Shown: one piece after another, positions 18,001 to 18,657 of the stretch | Layout: every line of letters starts with the position of its first letter | How positions within the stretch are numbered: position 1 is the stretch's first letter | Source of the DNA: Clostridia bacterium | Lineage (GTDB): Bacteria; Bacillota_A; Clostridia; Christensenellales; Aristaeellaceae | Length of the DNA stretch: 18,657 bases | Direction: 5' to 3' | Assembly: GCA_900754775.1 (NCBI GenBank) | Contig: CAAEDZ010000094.1 | Coordinates: 1 to 18,657, forward strand | Translations under genes and position numbers: made by a program | Notes under the pieces: model-generated | Seen by the model: only the letters and a program-made list of their open reading frames with translations | Database searches by the model: none | What the model was told of the DNA's origin: nothing

Positions 18001-18579
18001 ATCGACGCCCTGCCGCTGCTGAATGCCGACGGCACGCCCGTGCTGCGCGAGGACGGCAGCCCGCTGTACCAGCTGCGCAACCTGCACCTCTCCGCCGCGC
18101 TGATCGCGCGCCTGAAGGGCGAGGGCTGCGCCTGCGTACTCTTCCGCCTTGGCGACGCCGTGCTGCTCATCCGGCTGGACGAACTGGAAGACGCCGACCA
18201 CATCTTCACGCTCGAGCCCGTCCTGCCGGGCGAGGCGACGGCGGCGGAGGAAGAGGCTTTCCGTGGATCCATGCCGCTTTCCGACCCGCACCGCCTCTGT
18301 GTGCGCATTGAAGGCGAGATCGTGGAGCTGGCCGGGACCGTCCTCCACTTCGGCGCGATCCGGGAGCAGGATCATGCGCCTGCGGAAGACGCGGCGCTGC
18401 TCGTCTTCTGCGAGGAGAGCGATCTTGCGGCGCTGGAAGACGGCTGGACGGCGTTCCTTGCGGAGGAAGCGGACGACCAAAGCGAACCGCTCTGGACGCT
18501 GCTCCTTTCGCCCACGCCGCAAACAGAGGCCCGGCGCCTGACCTTCGCGCCCGTCGCCCCTGTTCTCGACGGGGAATGA
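1..18579 (+). CDS. Giant LktA-like filamentous adhesin / surface protein, 5'-truncated
   Basis: The frame is open from base 1 to TGA at 18577-18579, giving 6192 visible codons. The first codons (SSAKAGVGATVAV) already lie inside a repeat unit, so the true start, signal peptide and any secretion domain are upstream. The GTG at 19 is only the first in-frame start-like codon and has no start context. The order is ~36 LktA-like repeats, a Trp-rich segment, a long beta-helix-like stretch, a pectate-lyase-like module, Ig/YDG/MBG-like modules, two YTG modules, a Gly/Pro linker and a unique C-terminal domain. Proteins built this way are normally exported adhesins or filaments; in Fusobacterium, LktA is secreted with a TpsB-type partner. 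No enzyme motif, LPXTG, SLH repeat or hydrophobic C-terminal helix is visible. Composition is uniform throughout, so the assembled gene reads as one unbroken unit. The adhesin class is fairly secure; ligand, anchoring and exact family are not. Confidence 0.93.
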   Translation, partial: SSAKAGVGATVAVAERRDSVRAGVGEASAVTATGDVAIQAAAQNDIWAVTTADAVATGAGGAAIGGGVNVILTGTSAQATLGDNVSVDTDGAFALTAQNDAKLTLISADVGLGTGAAVAAGGTVAVLVNENSTVAEAGRESAVAASDVRIEAASSDALLNILASASGAGASSATAAGTIGVAITTSQTRAEALEGSSLTAENGHVRIHAKNDTQFISGMLAATAGNAAAALGASVSTHLFTQSVIARAGDRAALTARTGNVSLSALANNRSFDVAVAGAATLGTAALTGTALTTVSRTEATAELGQAVTVRADDSVGVVADASGTLASVGGAGTVSAGTIGAGATVNTVIVENAVTAQVGDLADLIGLAAASMPSISGVSQAGIAIPNRAERRRGVAVYAGGDLKIYMGAASGALAIGTASVTGVVSTAVVQNRIRAQVGNGVRINASSAGGASAAEGAFTQAEGSGDAQEASVDAEGETHLYHFAGGLNIGNAAGVGATVVVQVLKNSVQAGIGDDGIAFASGDVRVAAQSRAQAALAGLAFGIAGTAAVSPGANALVFEDTVSAAAGGKITAGGKIEVTALSDTELYNIGAALAGAGNAAVSPIAIVTYFNGASEATVGASAALEAAGAVKVAADSKQNVVTAANGVSAAAVAAVSGTVSVTVSKRQTRASALDGATLRGASVDVTAADLYDFFGEAATIGASGTAAVGVTAMVNVLKNSVEASLGRNSIVCALTGDANIAARAERDVASYAGSVSGSGTAAVGATLMVTVIGDKLQQDARDALLMQYGANGGRTSGGLDIDALMDTFASGNAAAHEALLGMTLSEDLAGDGQSAADLQVGDKDGVDVTGGYVSEEFATATGDKTAGEGENHTFTSEQNADLNAAAALGQAARGYDPMSSTGAFVGAGSSVFAAGDIRVTADQLLTADMITGTLGVAGVAGVGAGVAVAVAYADVAALVGENATLEAGGDVVVEATSASAQQDQQTEQAQSVTEGLAKELGENLAAYGVRALSVTAGGGYVGVTASAAVIALDDALRAELMGSVLSAQNVSIRAGMRHENVLAATLAASGGFVAVSVPVSLVRAQGTVRTGISGAGSVACAGAVSVTTDILFKNLSAAAAFGGGAVSANAALPLSISGVTGDTFIARGVNVEAKTVDVAANSLTSARAALLGVNGGAVAAGAGVAIAIDKTSLATYIGADPRTNAASGSAGTVSATGDVRVRNTIASLAEPTIFAASAGAVAASINVLLAFNQSDAVASIAGMNVASGGNIAVEGMLSDAVARANLYRAGAGAITAGVSVAYAQMRAINAAKLDGTGVTVRADGDISVYAGTQAAPGKALAEASAMSGDVGAIAGAVNVAIADNDARNEAKLLGAASADNVFVEAWLQSGAPTSLHGLNIGAISVGVGTLVSVNRAQNLAAVENGDLHANSLQVIAQADPLDGQNVASVELVQGAGTLVGAGVNVAVAYARVENTASANLINLELSGDLRVLAEGSANAEASIINGPNIHGVAIGVMTGYAYAQGAYAARLTLPGGGNARTDGIEVSANVRANANAVVEPSLGGVELGAAAVKVNIAIASVSTEVTAAIARAGEGTLPVLNAAGGVVVRAELNAGADANVTTAKLVFETVNIAVNVSSAKLSGTQKALVENVQLTAPSLTVTSLLDQSGGTGAQALVGASGGANVTLQLGGVAANTAAARNAQESTARVFASMLNIAGDLAIETLGKVRAVADVESGTTVTLLNVALMQTIARAEAGLSAQLELGGATVRAGTLTVRVNYNDEATARVAPGGSAADVSLGSLTTNTATADADTAAQAGIGGNGALTVAGKAAVSAIGAGGAAAEGRTVKVDVTALRITVNTAVANAAGLLDARITGNAVYDLGSLEVLSQYKGEGAKATVGGLAMGGGASVSLLGNVNTNVANAAANIQTSAAIRGGMTITARDGLSVQALSAGKASAEALASSVNVNLLGIGNLHADGSVRGSTTAELTARQVDVLAGDAVVSAKDTPSLHVLSQLPGVSVSVISVNVATAEGRIGEENSTQRNSVRAQVGDGTTLNVHDGDFSLLAANEPAKNEIAINNGLNVGLVNVTVSCAGTETYLETAATVGKGANIKAVGAYTQLAQDKPNAATRASGSSIGIGISADNYFAENIAVSAVRATVGEGTNIQALNGIRVEAVSDAVLSAITDADQGGVFTEGVLKSRNAVERELRTELGRDVTLYTLGGDIHVRVTSGQRDSITTRTLDSAAQLIGISDVRANTTITTKQYIDLYPGLHVENLTGDVYIVATAGADKIENYSENRTSAAYASQTGKAETTLDLTSHIVLNDEGTEPEQFVFIGHDLWFLNWLNEFDVSNELYISNDGFSGSIYPTNTVLVDLDMLLDVWYGKTVANGGIRYLNLGYHEDYNAPGSMRFDNYARLDLPLLSLSALRAMIEGGNQKTVVSFEGSLHTYTHKTRNLFTVGDDCETLTGFHGEENSGMLQRSDIEYTLLGSDSFKYSVFNSFDDGVNNSLIHDYADFPWLGIPQMLEGEGPVIVDITDDGVTVTGDTDGIIRAAYDATAGAWVFEPIVKDIYEGMIIESFLPEDIIIVNRSRSDIILQGIAFAGDVMGSSSVKIVSGRDTDLYIWGDIAQRIDHPDAPDGHYSLFEQVTWWGPEGGRLYQGRRNDISITIDGDGRYTRTGEGSESIEISASPDAYTLKNILQNAANVVSIRGQMTLENCLEHVIYNGGHVTITNNTAKDLIFEGAGFGSGSFVQYIGKNHYQVITEPSDSSFRVVNNAGGALRLRGDVTTKRFEAVWNGASGDLTQRAGTTIHADRIAIRNAANIGTEEERLNISVLPDGVEALDASGDIWATLALRASGYAVAPMGVIETAGDVNIEFINASQNYAYSQDVTFERLAGRNITLRLDRYLSLTGAQGGAAVEIDAENDLSIFLSEISVLTTIGTREDPLAISVGGKFHAAAFDEDGNILDADFKFFLEVPEGDLDATPTSMKLWTLDMPLYINVQNGSLTIGDIAANGAILRASGDMTIGNVSLAVQTESYDVRAGGDLRIANITLDSIVSGELRFAADGDLSVENGLTTFTPVTLLAGGDVHLRGQASVQIGGHLTVLAGGDVCLDDLVSKHQTTIDASGDIIAGSIWVCGAAEMTAQGVFTAEKLHFRREYAQVDHDLRIIVAGDVSIGELIVDYGDFYLESTGGNIDVDAYSVHIFATGGQFALEAPQGSVTMRSGSALSVDGFTPGTLSGFEATARIHAGKDVDLSADGAIFLDGPFGFALDILSDTGAIRLGSIDNSSQVYDLRLSFTGDATIRALTYSGYLMGSEGTLRLTATGDLTIEETLRFRAPLAVDVAGTFAVAALEGDSAAMDVRAKNIRFGSADITLRGAGSIVADEEFSVNDFYYCGYSYDALDIRAARQAGTIASFGVYNGDLTFTIEEGDLRADYVNIESGNVTLEALTGSLRIDTVHAAYVTGLYAIELRAGLDIGSSAAPLKYVVTSAWTPANCTENFVWTRDLYLDYDRTGSTPLTLNKQGAGNIYLTTHGRGVEITQSGALGGVIDASGQSVSITTTSGGIGTQEAPLVIKAAYSLTLASAQDIWARGTSGLRIGSVAAQGSVSLEAQGALTGVAGHSANITSEAGEIDLRASSISSATLHGAAGEALTARVAANLAQLYVDHDADVALLLSGVGRLGGELRSAGTLTIENTAEAGALTLEGALEAENITVRVPGALTLGGTAQAGNIDAQADSIAIDSAARIAATENIRLHTSGDLATDYDLGYYPDYDKLPAISAGGLAELRAGGSLTLFADVEAGSLSLEAGADATLLGAFTATTGGLGITAGGELTLLMTEPGEYTGDTRDHMTLRANGDLTIAAGGAFAALCYDRSREEIMQDSGEMARKAVTIESAAGNISITASDISTGALLAPAGDVLASAEGALRLMRANARGRIDLRGLESIAVFANADANGAPAPGLEAASFAFTSHGGITDGGGGEVLLRFTGGLTPVTLREIGYGAQVLLADLNGGALTLTATADPGELGYITTADGLAQALGLASAAGDTVTLQGDLTLSKGLSLLLAANQTITLDLNGHALRAGAELLHALLALSGEGTLRLTGGALRGSGEELPLVFVADGTLEVSNATIDNAGGTAARLLSGSLHAPATGEGAQAILSGKTAVLAQYDAIVTTDNTVRTQITDASGEARDYYAVFGHDLTAAATGATRLCFRVLADDAYIVRIEAQNAASEAGSAQPWTPDVTAYSLKDGQYVTLDPDDYAFTFYKLDADGNWIALPDAPTLGQPGSYQAKLTLTGGTLEDGSVDTVTYHIYSRGDTGVTVESVTRFVFDGDGKAYGPSVSGLLDGDALLFSIDGDAFTAALPTFGFEDLEGQRSAVKTVYYTLQRDGLTFYGEATVKLVLLDTSVEFTTVYDHDPNKSDIPYSHAIALGHPVLTYGYKDASGNVIAQGVFDEEMWRYYFQGAIYRLLIDGSAEDQKTVLGETQFFDPPSASTDALAVTIEASIVPTEAGKELFGNYYHGWFLDVYGSLVASQREWKVVKGAAQDWALKDEEGAHVVRDGGAVDLSGLIVFDDADARLDDYTPVYTVKDAAGNTIFTGVTQDRLILEPGAYTVEIALESDRYEVSDATRTYALSLYAESGFFELALRDETRGARVDDTYPAYACDPTTGAFTVSAWYGTALGEYTFYGFELQDNSDGADLDLTGMTFSLTGEEGSFVSLEALNFRADKPGQYTLYYRMTGTADGKPVAGGGAVTLDIQPIDLASVIDARLDVEEGSYPSYNALYDGHAPQTSDILILEDVRPIAPWGGYLLSVDDLTVTFVDEYGASHVGVVDMELGDGADWLDIEEIFVQLDAYHTQLSFRPDGRLTYWYSAYLATDDKPRYELDHDWRPADFGEVGGITCVVGDPDDLDDALRIVPELLDGYESHFSDRQFASAFAEVGLTRLDWELLVEFYDYDSLAAGTLNPGEERRLSGSMSVSSATTAEDLALLVEGMDRVGTYFIGIAYTGYNAEGTRLFTATDYVAIRTPAQLELTVDGDTEVYYDGREHTVALDGLEEGDILEVRHQQVDAQGQPVGGEQMQFFYISGFDPDTLTPLGYVCDADGNFGSDAAQVSVLPAFLGEAVSDSIYQISYTVRRGDSGLAAHAMSARAVNVFEDVDFWRSWLVGMEPLYEPFHSDTQLTIKASARWEITGVSAEGYEGLADGDAHGFTIRGLNVEDGDVLDSVRITVRDAQGAPVPGLDGALLSDLAAAVGADGAVYVPLLSAAGDYTVEYTVERGLLFFPFTETTGLRLLKGAPVVGVDKSVVYDAKPHTIELENLDGAQVLHWWTSVDGTQTAAQPTFTEAGTYTIFFEAQRELTGDQGTYFETYLGSAVLEIRPFTVTAGGWTGVYDGASHGVTLADVDWTSDKVEYAVDSGAFTSAASAAELPAFTDSGEYAITLRVTRENATLDIPVLVRIQPRQITGISAGTVRGYADGTDYAISVEGAPEGVEIYYCVNGVWTKENPAYRDVGSYDVPFELRGANYQTYSGVGHIDVLYLSGIVSEGFEGAWDGKAHAIELYGPTANDIVYYRVGENGVETTVKPQFTDVGKYAVYYRVERYLDGALSHVEYGVETVNILPLNDPTIVAHAYSGEYDGKHHAGVTLSGDLTGVTVRYFDNASGTWLTDPPLFKDAGEYALTVVFENALGEVFSVQPVTVSIQPRQLTWDISGLDMEGITKVEDGETTVEGVSGALGIFGVLEGDSVQLTYDGLRAWLLDNALGEDVPAAVEFYGLRIDNANYALPEDALFTFRVRSIPGLPASVAIPNETYDGGAHEPPVELPGLVEEKDYRVDGYERNVDAGTAIIHITGLGALAGQSATYTFTIDPAALPQPEALRDHIYTGRPIEPEVVIPGLVPGTDFSVRFEDNILPGTAIAIVTGIGNYTGAYTLSFAITGTVPVAQPGKGGGEGPSRPSSIVTDENWRPEEYRRQALWMRLDGAEEAVRALLIDALPLLNADGTPVLREDGSPLYQLRNLHLSAALIARLKGEGCACVLFRLGDAVLLIRLDELEDADHIFTLEPVLPGEATAAEEEAFRGSMPLSDPHRLCVRIEGEIVELAGTVLHFGAIREQDHAPAEDAALLVFCEESDLAALEDGWTAFLAEEADDQSEPLWTLLLSPTPQTEARRLTFAPVAPVLDGE
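1084..1185 (+). other. Insertion in repeat 7, with a basic RAERRR patch
   Basis: After the usual 'AQVGD' of copy 7 the repeat pattern is broken by about 34 residues before it resumes at 'GVAVYAGGDLKI'. The insert begins with a short Leu/Ala-rich stretch (LADLIGLAAASM) and ends with RAERRR at 1165-1182, the most basic cluster I noticed in the repeat region. It could be a surface loop and a possible site for a trypsin-like protease; that role is inference. Confidence 0.5.
1339..1440 (+). other. Ser/Ala/Gly/Glu-rich insertion in repeat 8
   Basis: Between 'GNGVRINA' of copy 8 and the resumption near 'HLYHFAGGLNIGNAAGVG', about 34 low-complexity residues rich in Ser, Ala, Gly, Glu and Asp interrupt the repeat. 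No motif is recognised. It is most simply a flexible, acidic surface loop. Confidence 0.5.
1513..2168 (+). repeat. Pair of near-identical sub-units (VLKNSV), 639 bases apart
   Basis: A 17-base identical stretch, gtgctgaaaaacagcgt, occurs at 1513-1529 and 2152-2168. It encodes VLKNSV in copies 9 (VQVLKNSVQAGIG) and 13 (VNVLKNSVEASLG). The flanking residues are also close, and the offset equals about four repeat units. This fits duplication of a multi-unit block or gene conversion inside the array. Confidence 0.6.
2323..2706 (+). other. Large acidic non-repeat insertion between repeats 14 and 15
   Basis: The repeat stops after 'GTAAVGATLMVTVI' and is replaced by about 128 residues of different character: Asp/Glu-rich, Gln-containing, with predicted helical stretches such as DKLQQDARDALLMQYG and LDIDALMDTFASGNAAAHEAL. 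It then runs through a Gly/Asp/Glu/Thr-rich segment before 'GAFVGAGSSVFAAGDIRV' restores the repeat. It is the largest interruption of the array and is probably an exposed domain or loop. I recognise no family or catalytic motif. Confidence 0.6.
2707..6560 (+). repeat. LktA-like ~55-residue repeats, block B (~22 copies, more divergent)
   Basis: The 'GxxVxVxVxV' strand element recurs near 2818, 3055, 3214, 3370, 3529, 3721, 3874, 4057, 4207, 4369, 4534, 4696, 4888, 5044, 5215, 5380, 5536, 5722, 5884, 6055, 6250 and 6409. Spacing is mostly 150-195 bases. The 'GDVxVxA' half remains recognisable (GGDVVVEA, TGDVRVRN, DGDISVYA, SGDLRVLA, AGDLAIET). From about 4700 on, the AAVGA core is replaced by VNI/VNV-type strands with several 'NT' and 'NVN' turns, so this part has diverged from block A. 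With block A the array totals about 36 units. Confidence 0.8.
2941..3030 (+). other. Gln/Glu-rich helical insertion in repeat 15
   Basis: About 30 residues beginning SAQQDQQTEQAQSVTEG and continuing through LAKELGENLAAYGV break the beta pattern. They account for the long 237-base spacing between copies 15 and 16. Composition and heptad-like hydrophobics suggest one amphipathic helix projecting from the stack. Function is unknown. Confidence 0.5.
6561..7600 (+). other. Non-repetitive, aromatic/Trp-rich segment (candidate functional domain)
   Basis: After a last degenerate repeat (LGRDVTLYTLGGDIHVRV near 6643-6702) the sequence loses its Ala/Gly periodicity. By eye I find only two Trp codons before base 6900 (139 and 4162). 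Four then occur at 7033, 7045, 7159 and 7567, with more just downstream at 7696, 7885, 7960 and 7963. Notable stretches are FIGHDLWFLNWLNEF (7012-7056) and LLDVWYGKTVANGGIRYLNLGYHEDY. Asp and Asn are common. I recognise no enzyme motif. An aromatic-rich unique block between two repetitive arms is a plausible ligand-binding or capping domain (inference). Confidence 0.55.
7600..12090 (+). other. Long parallel beta-helix-like region (filamentous-haemagglutinin style)
   Basis: Short strands separated by Gly/Asn/Asp turns recur throughout, with a frequent signature [A/S]-x-GD-[LIVM]-x-[LIV]. Between 9082 and 9410 the signature Asp codons lie at 9088, 9154, 9223, 9283, 9349 and 9406. These are 57-69 bases apart, that is 19-23 residues, about the rise of one coil in right-handed parallel beta-helices. 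Other examples are SGDIWATLAL (8551-8580), ATGDLTIEE (near 9997) and TSGDLATDY (11299-11325). About 1500 residues would make a very long solenoid. A loop containing CYDRSREEIMQDSGEMARK (from 11641) breaks the pattern. Confidence 0.7.
9269..9354 (+). repeat. 20-base direct repeat encoding one beta-helix coil motif
   Basis: The identical 20-mer tgcttgccggcggcgacgtc occurs at 9269-9288 and 9335-9354, exactly 66 bases (22 codons) apart, and both copies encode LAGGDV. The in-frame offset equals one predicted coil, so this looks like a recent single-coil duplication. Confidence 0.75.
12097..12540 (+). other. Pectate-lyase-like right-handed beta-helix module
   Basis: The segment from ITTADGLAQALGLA through AGDTVTLQGDLTL to QTITLDLNGHAL (12115-12270) matches the typical opening of a beta-helix module common in Bacillota surface proteins: an amphipathic 'xxLxxALxxA' helix, 'GDTVTLxGDxTL', then 'kTITLDLNGHTL'. 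It is followed by coils GTLRLTGGALRGSG, GTLEVSNATIDNAGG and AILSGKTAVLAQYDA. The family fold is established. Enzymatic activity is not implied, because I see no Ca-binding or catalytic lyase residues, and a structural role is likely. Confidence 0.7.
12541..15117 (+). other. Divergent Ig-like segment, acidic and Tyr-rich
   Basis: About 860 residues, rich in Asp, Glu and Tyr, in which degenerate Ig-like repeat elements can be picked out. The 'P-G-x-Y-x-hydrophobic' strand ending a unit appears as LGQPGSYQAKLTL (near 12877), LEPGAYTVEIAL (near 13849) and DKPGQYTLYYRM (near 14212). A unit start resembling YDG appears as FVFDGDGKAYGPSV (13012-13053), and weakly as ALYDGHAPQTSDI (14377-14415). The 'TLDIQPID' ending at about 14320 matches the linker strand between MBG-type domains. 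Several long unmatched pieces, for example 13300-13720 and 14520-15000, show no family I recognise. Confidence 0.5.
15118..17160 (+). repeat. YDG/MBG-type Ig-like domain array (~7 units, ~80 residues)
   Basis: Unit starts carry a Y-D-G-x-x-H signature: YYDGREH 15157-15177, ADGDAH 15640-15657, YDAKPH 15955-15972, YDGASH 16207-16224, YADGTDY 16456-16476, WDGKAH 16687-16704 and YDGKHH 16939-16956. The last five are 231-252 bases apart. Each then shows a 'VxYxxxxG' strand (IYYCVNGVWT, VYYRVGENG, VRYFDNASG) and a P-x-[FYL]-x-[DE]-x-G-x-Y strand starting at 16054, 16321, 16552, 16786 and 17041. Units are joined by strands such as VRIQPRQITG (16402) and VSIQPRQLTW (17128). This is the common stalk module of clostridial and lactobacillar surface proteins. 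The first two units are longer and more degenerate than the rest. Confidence 0.8.
17161..17430 (+). other. Degenerate YDG-like domain (TKVYDG motif altered to TKVEDG)
   Basis: The order GITKVEDGETTVEG, then GVLEGDSVQLTYDG, then GLRIDNANYALPEDA (17185 to about 17399) follows the YDG-domain pattern of filamentous adhesins (TKVYDGTT..., GVxxGDxVxL, GxxxxNYxL). It differs in that the signature Tyr is Glu. It directly follows 'IQPRQLTW', the usual connector of MBG/YDG domains. The assignment rests on motif order only. Confidence 0.6.
17431..17841 (+). other. Two tandem YTG-type modules
   Basis: Module 1 reads ETYDGGAHEPPVELPG, KDYRVDGYERNVDAGTA, IIHITGLGALAGQ. Module 2 reads HIYTGRPIEPEVVIPG (17671-17718), GTDFSVRFEDNILPGTA, IAIVTGIGNYTGAY (to 17820). 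The pattern 'YTGkxixPxVxv...GtDYxVxYxxNxxxGTAxvxitGxGNYtGt' is a well-known small beta-domain near the C-termini of clostridial extracellular proteins, including cell-wall hydrolases and adhesins. Module 2 is close to consensus. Module 1 is more divergent and lacks 'GNYTG'. Confidence 0.8.
17842..17925 (+). other. Gly/Pro/Ser interdomain linker
   Basis: The residues GTVPVAQPGKGGGEGPSRPSS and a short acidic tail separate the last YTG module from the C-terminal domain. The composition indicates a flexible, disordered hinge, the kind that in many Bacillota surface proteins precedes a sortase signal. Here a folded-looking domain follows instead. Confidence 0.7.
17926..18576 (+). other. Unrecognised C-terminal domain (~217 residues), no classical anchor
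   Basis: After the linker comes a mixed alpha/beta segment: a helical opening (WRPEEYRRQALWMRL, EEAVRALLIDAL), then LHLSAALIARLKGEG and CACVLFRLGDAVLLIRL, an acidic middle, and an end at VLDGE. It holds four Cys codons by eye, against about fifteen in the preceding ~5970 codons. No LPXTG-like sequence, SLH motif, hydrophobic helix, choline-binding repeat or outer-membrane beta-barrel terminus is visible. The 'AALIARLKGEGC..VLFRLGD..LLIRLDEL' unit vaguely recalls a helix-strand unit near the ends of other Bacillota surface proteins, but I cannot assign a family. Possible roles are surface retention, secretion or partner binding. Confidence 0.6.
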
Positions 18580-18657
18580 GGCCGCGCGCCCCGCTTCCCC
18601 AACGCGGCAAGTGCCGGACGCCCCGCGCAAACAAAGCAGCCCTGCGCGCCTCGTCAA
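18580..18657 (+). terminator. 3' flank with two short GC hairpins, possible terminator region
   Basis: The 78 bases after the stop hold no convincing gene start. Two perfect 6-bp stems can be drawn: GCCGCG 18581-18586 with CGCGGC 18603-18608 (16-base loop), and CGCGCA 18624-18629 with TGCGCG 18643-18648 (13-base loop). Neither is followed by a T-run inside the window. In such GC-rich DNA, stems this short arise often by chance, so the terminator call is weak. Confidence 0.2.

Noticed and set aside
17842..18579. Possible sortase signal at the C-terminus
   Set aside because: No LPXTG-like motif, hydrophobic helix or terminal positive cluster is present; the protein ends in an acidic VLDGE.
13447..18657. 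1736-codon open frame on the - strand opposite the C-terminal half
   Set aside because: The + strand carries coherent, repetitive domain sequence here. The antisense product lacks recognisable domains and is His/Arg/Gly/Val-rich, as expected when GC-rich codons are read in reverse. It is a shadow ORF.

Overview
The window is essentially one gene: a giant, 5'-truncated open reading frame on the + strand, open from base 1 to a TGA at 18577-18579 (6192 codons visible, no internal stop), followed by 78 bases of flank. It encodes a repetitive, probably exported surface or secreted filamentous protein. I recognise its class (LktA-like filamentous adhesin repeats, beta-helix, Bacillota-style YDG/MBG/Ig-like modules) but not a named gene.

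Organism: the DNA is very G+C-rich, roughly two thirds by eye, with G or C at most third codon positions. The C-terminal modules (YDG-x-x-H Ig-like repeats, YTG-type modules, a 'DGLAQALGLA...GDTVTLQGDLTL' beta-helix) are typical of large surface proteins of anaerobic Bacillota, especially gut Clostridia. The N-terminal repeats resemble the fusobacterial leukotoxin LktA family. A high-G+C gut clostridial lineage, for example a Christensenellales-like one, is my best guess. It is an inference: no marker gene is present.

Layout: (1) 1-6560, about 36 copies of a ~55-residue Ala/Gly/Val-rich repeat, interrupted by acidic, Gln-rich or basic insertions, the largest at 2323-2706. (2) 6561-7600, a mostly non-repetitive, Trp/aromatic-rich segment. 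(3) 7600-12090, a long parallel beta-helix-like region with 'xxGD[LIV]' at about 20-23-residue spacing. (4) 12097-12540, a compact pectate-lyase-like beta-helix module. (5) 12541-15117, divergent acidic and aromatic Ig-like material. (6) 15118-17160, a regular array of YDG-type Ig-like repeats of about 80 residues. (7) 17161-17430, a degenerate YDG-like domain. (8) 17431-17841, two YTG-type modules. (9) a Gly/Pro linker and an unrecognised C-terminal domain of about 217 residues with no LPXTG, SLH or membrane anchor.

Likely working model (inference): a very long rod, with the beta-helical half projecting a binding surface and the Ig-like half acting as a stalk. Export signals would lie upstream of the window, and the C-terminal domain would handle retention or assembly. 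No RNA gene, mobile element, CRISPR array or second convincing protein-coding gene is visible.
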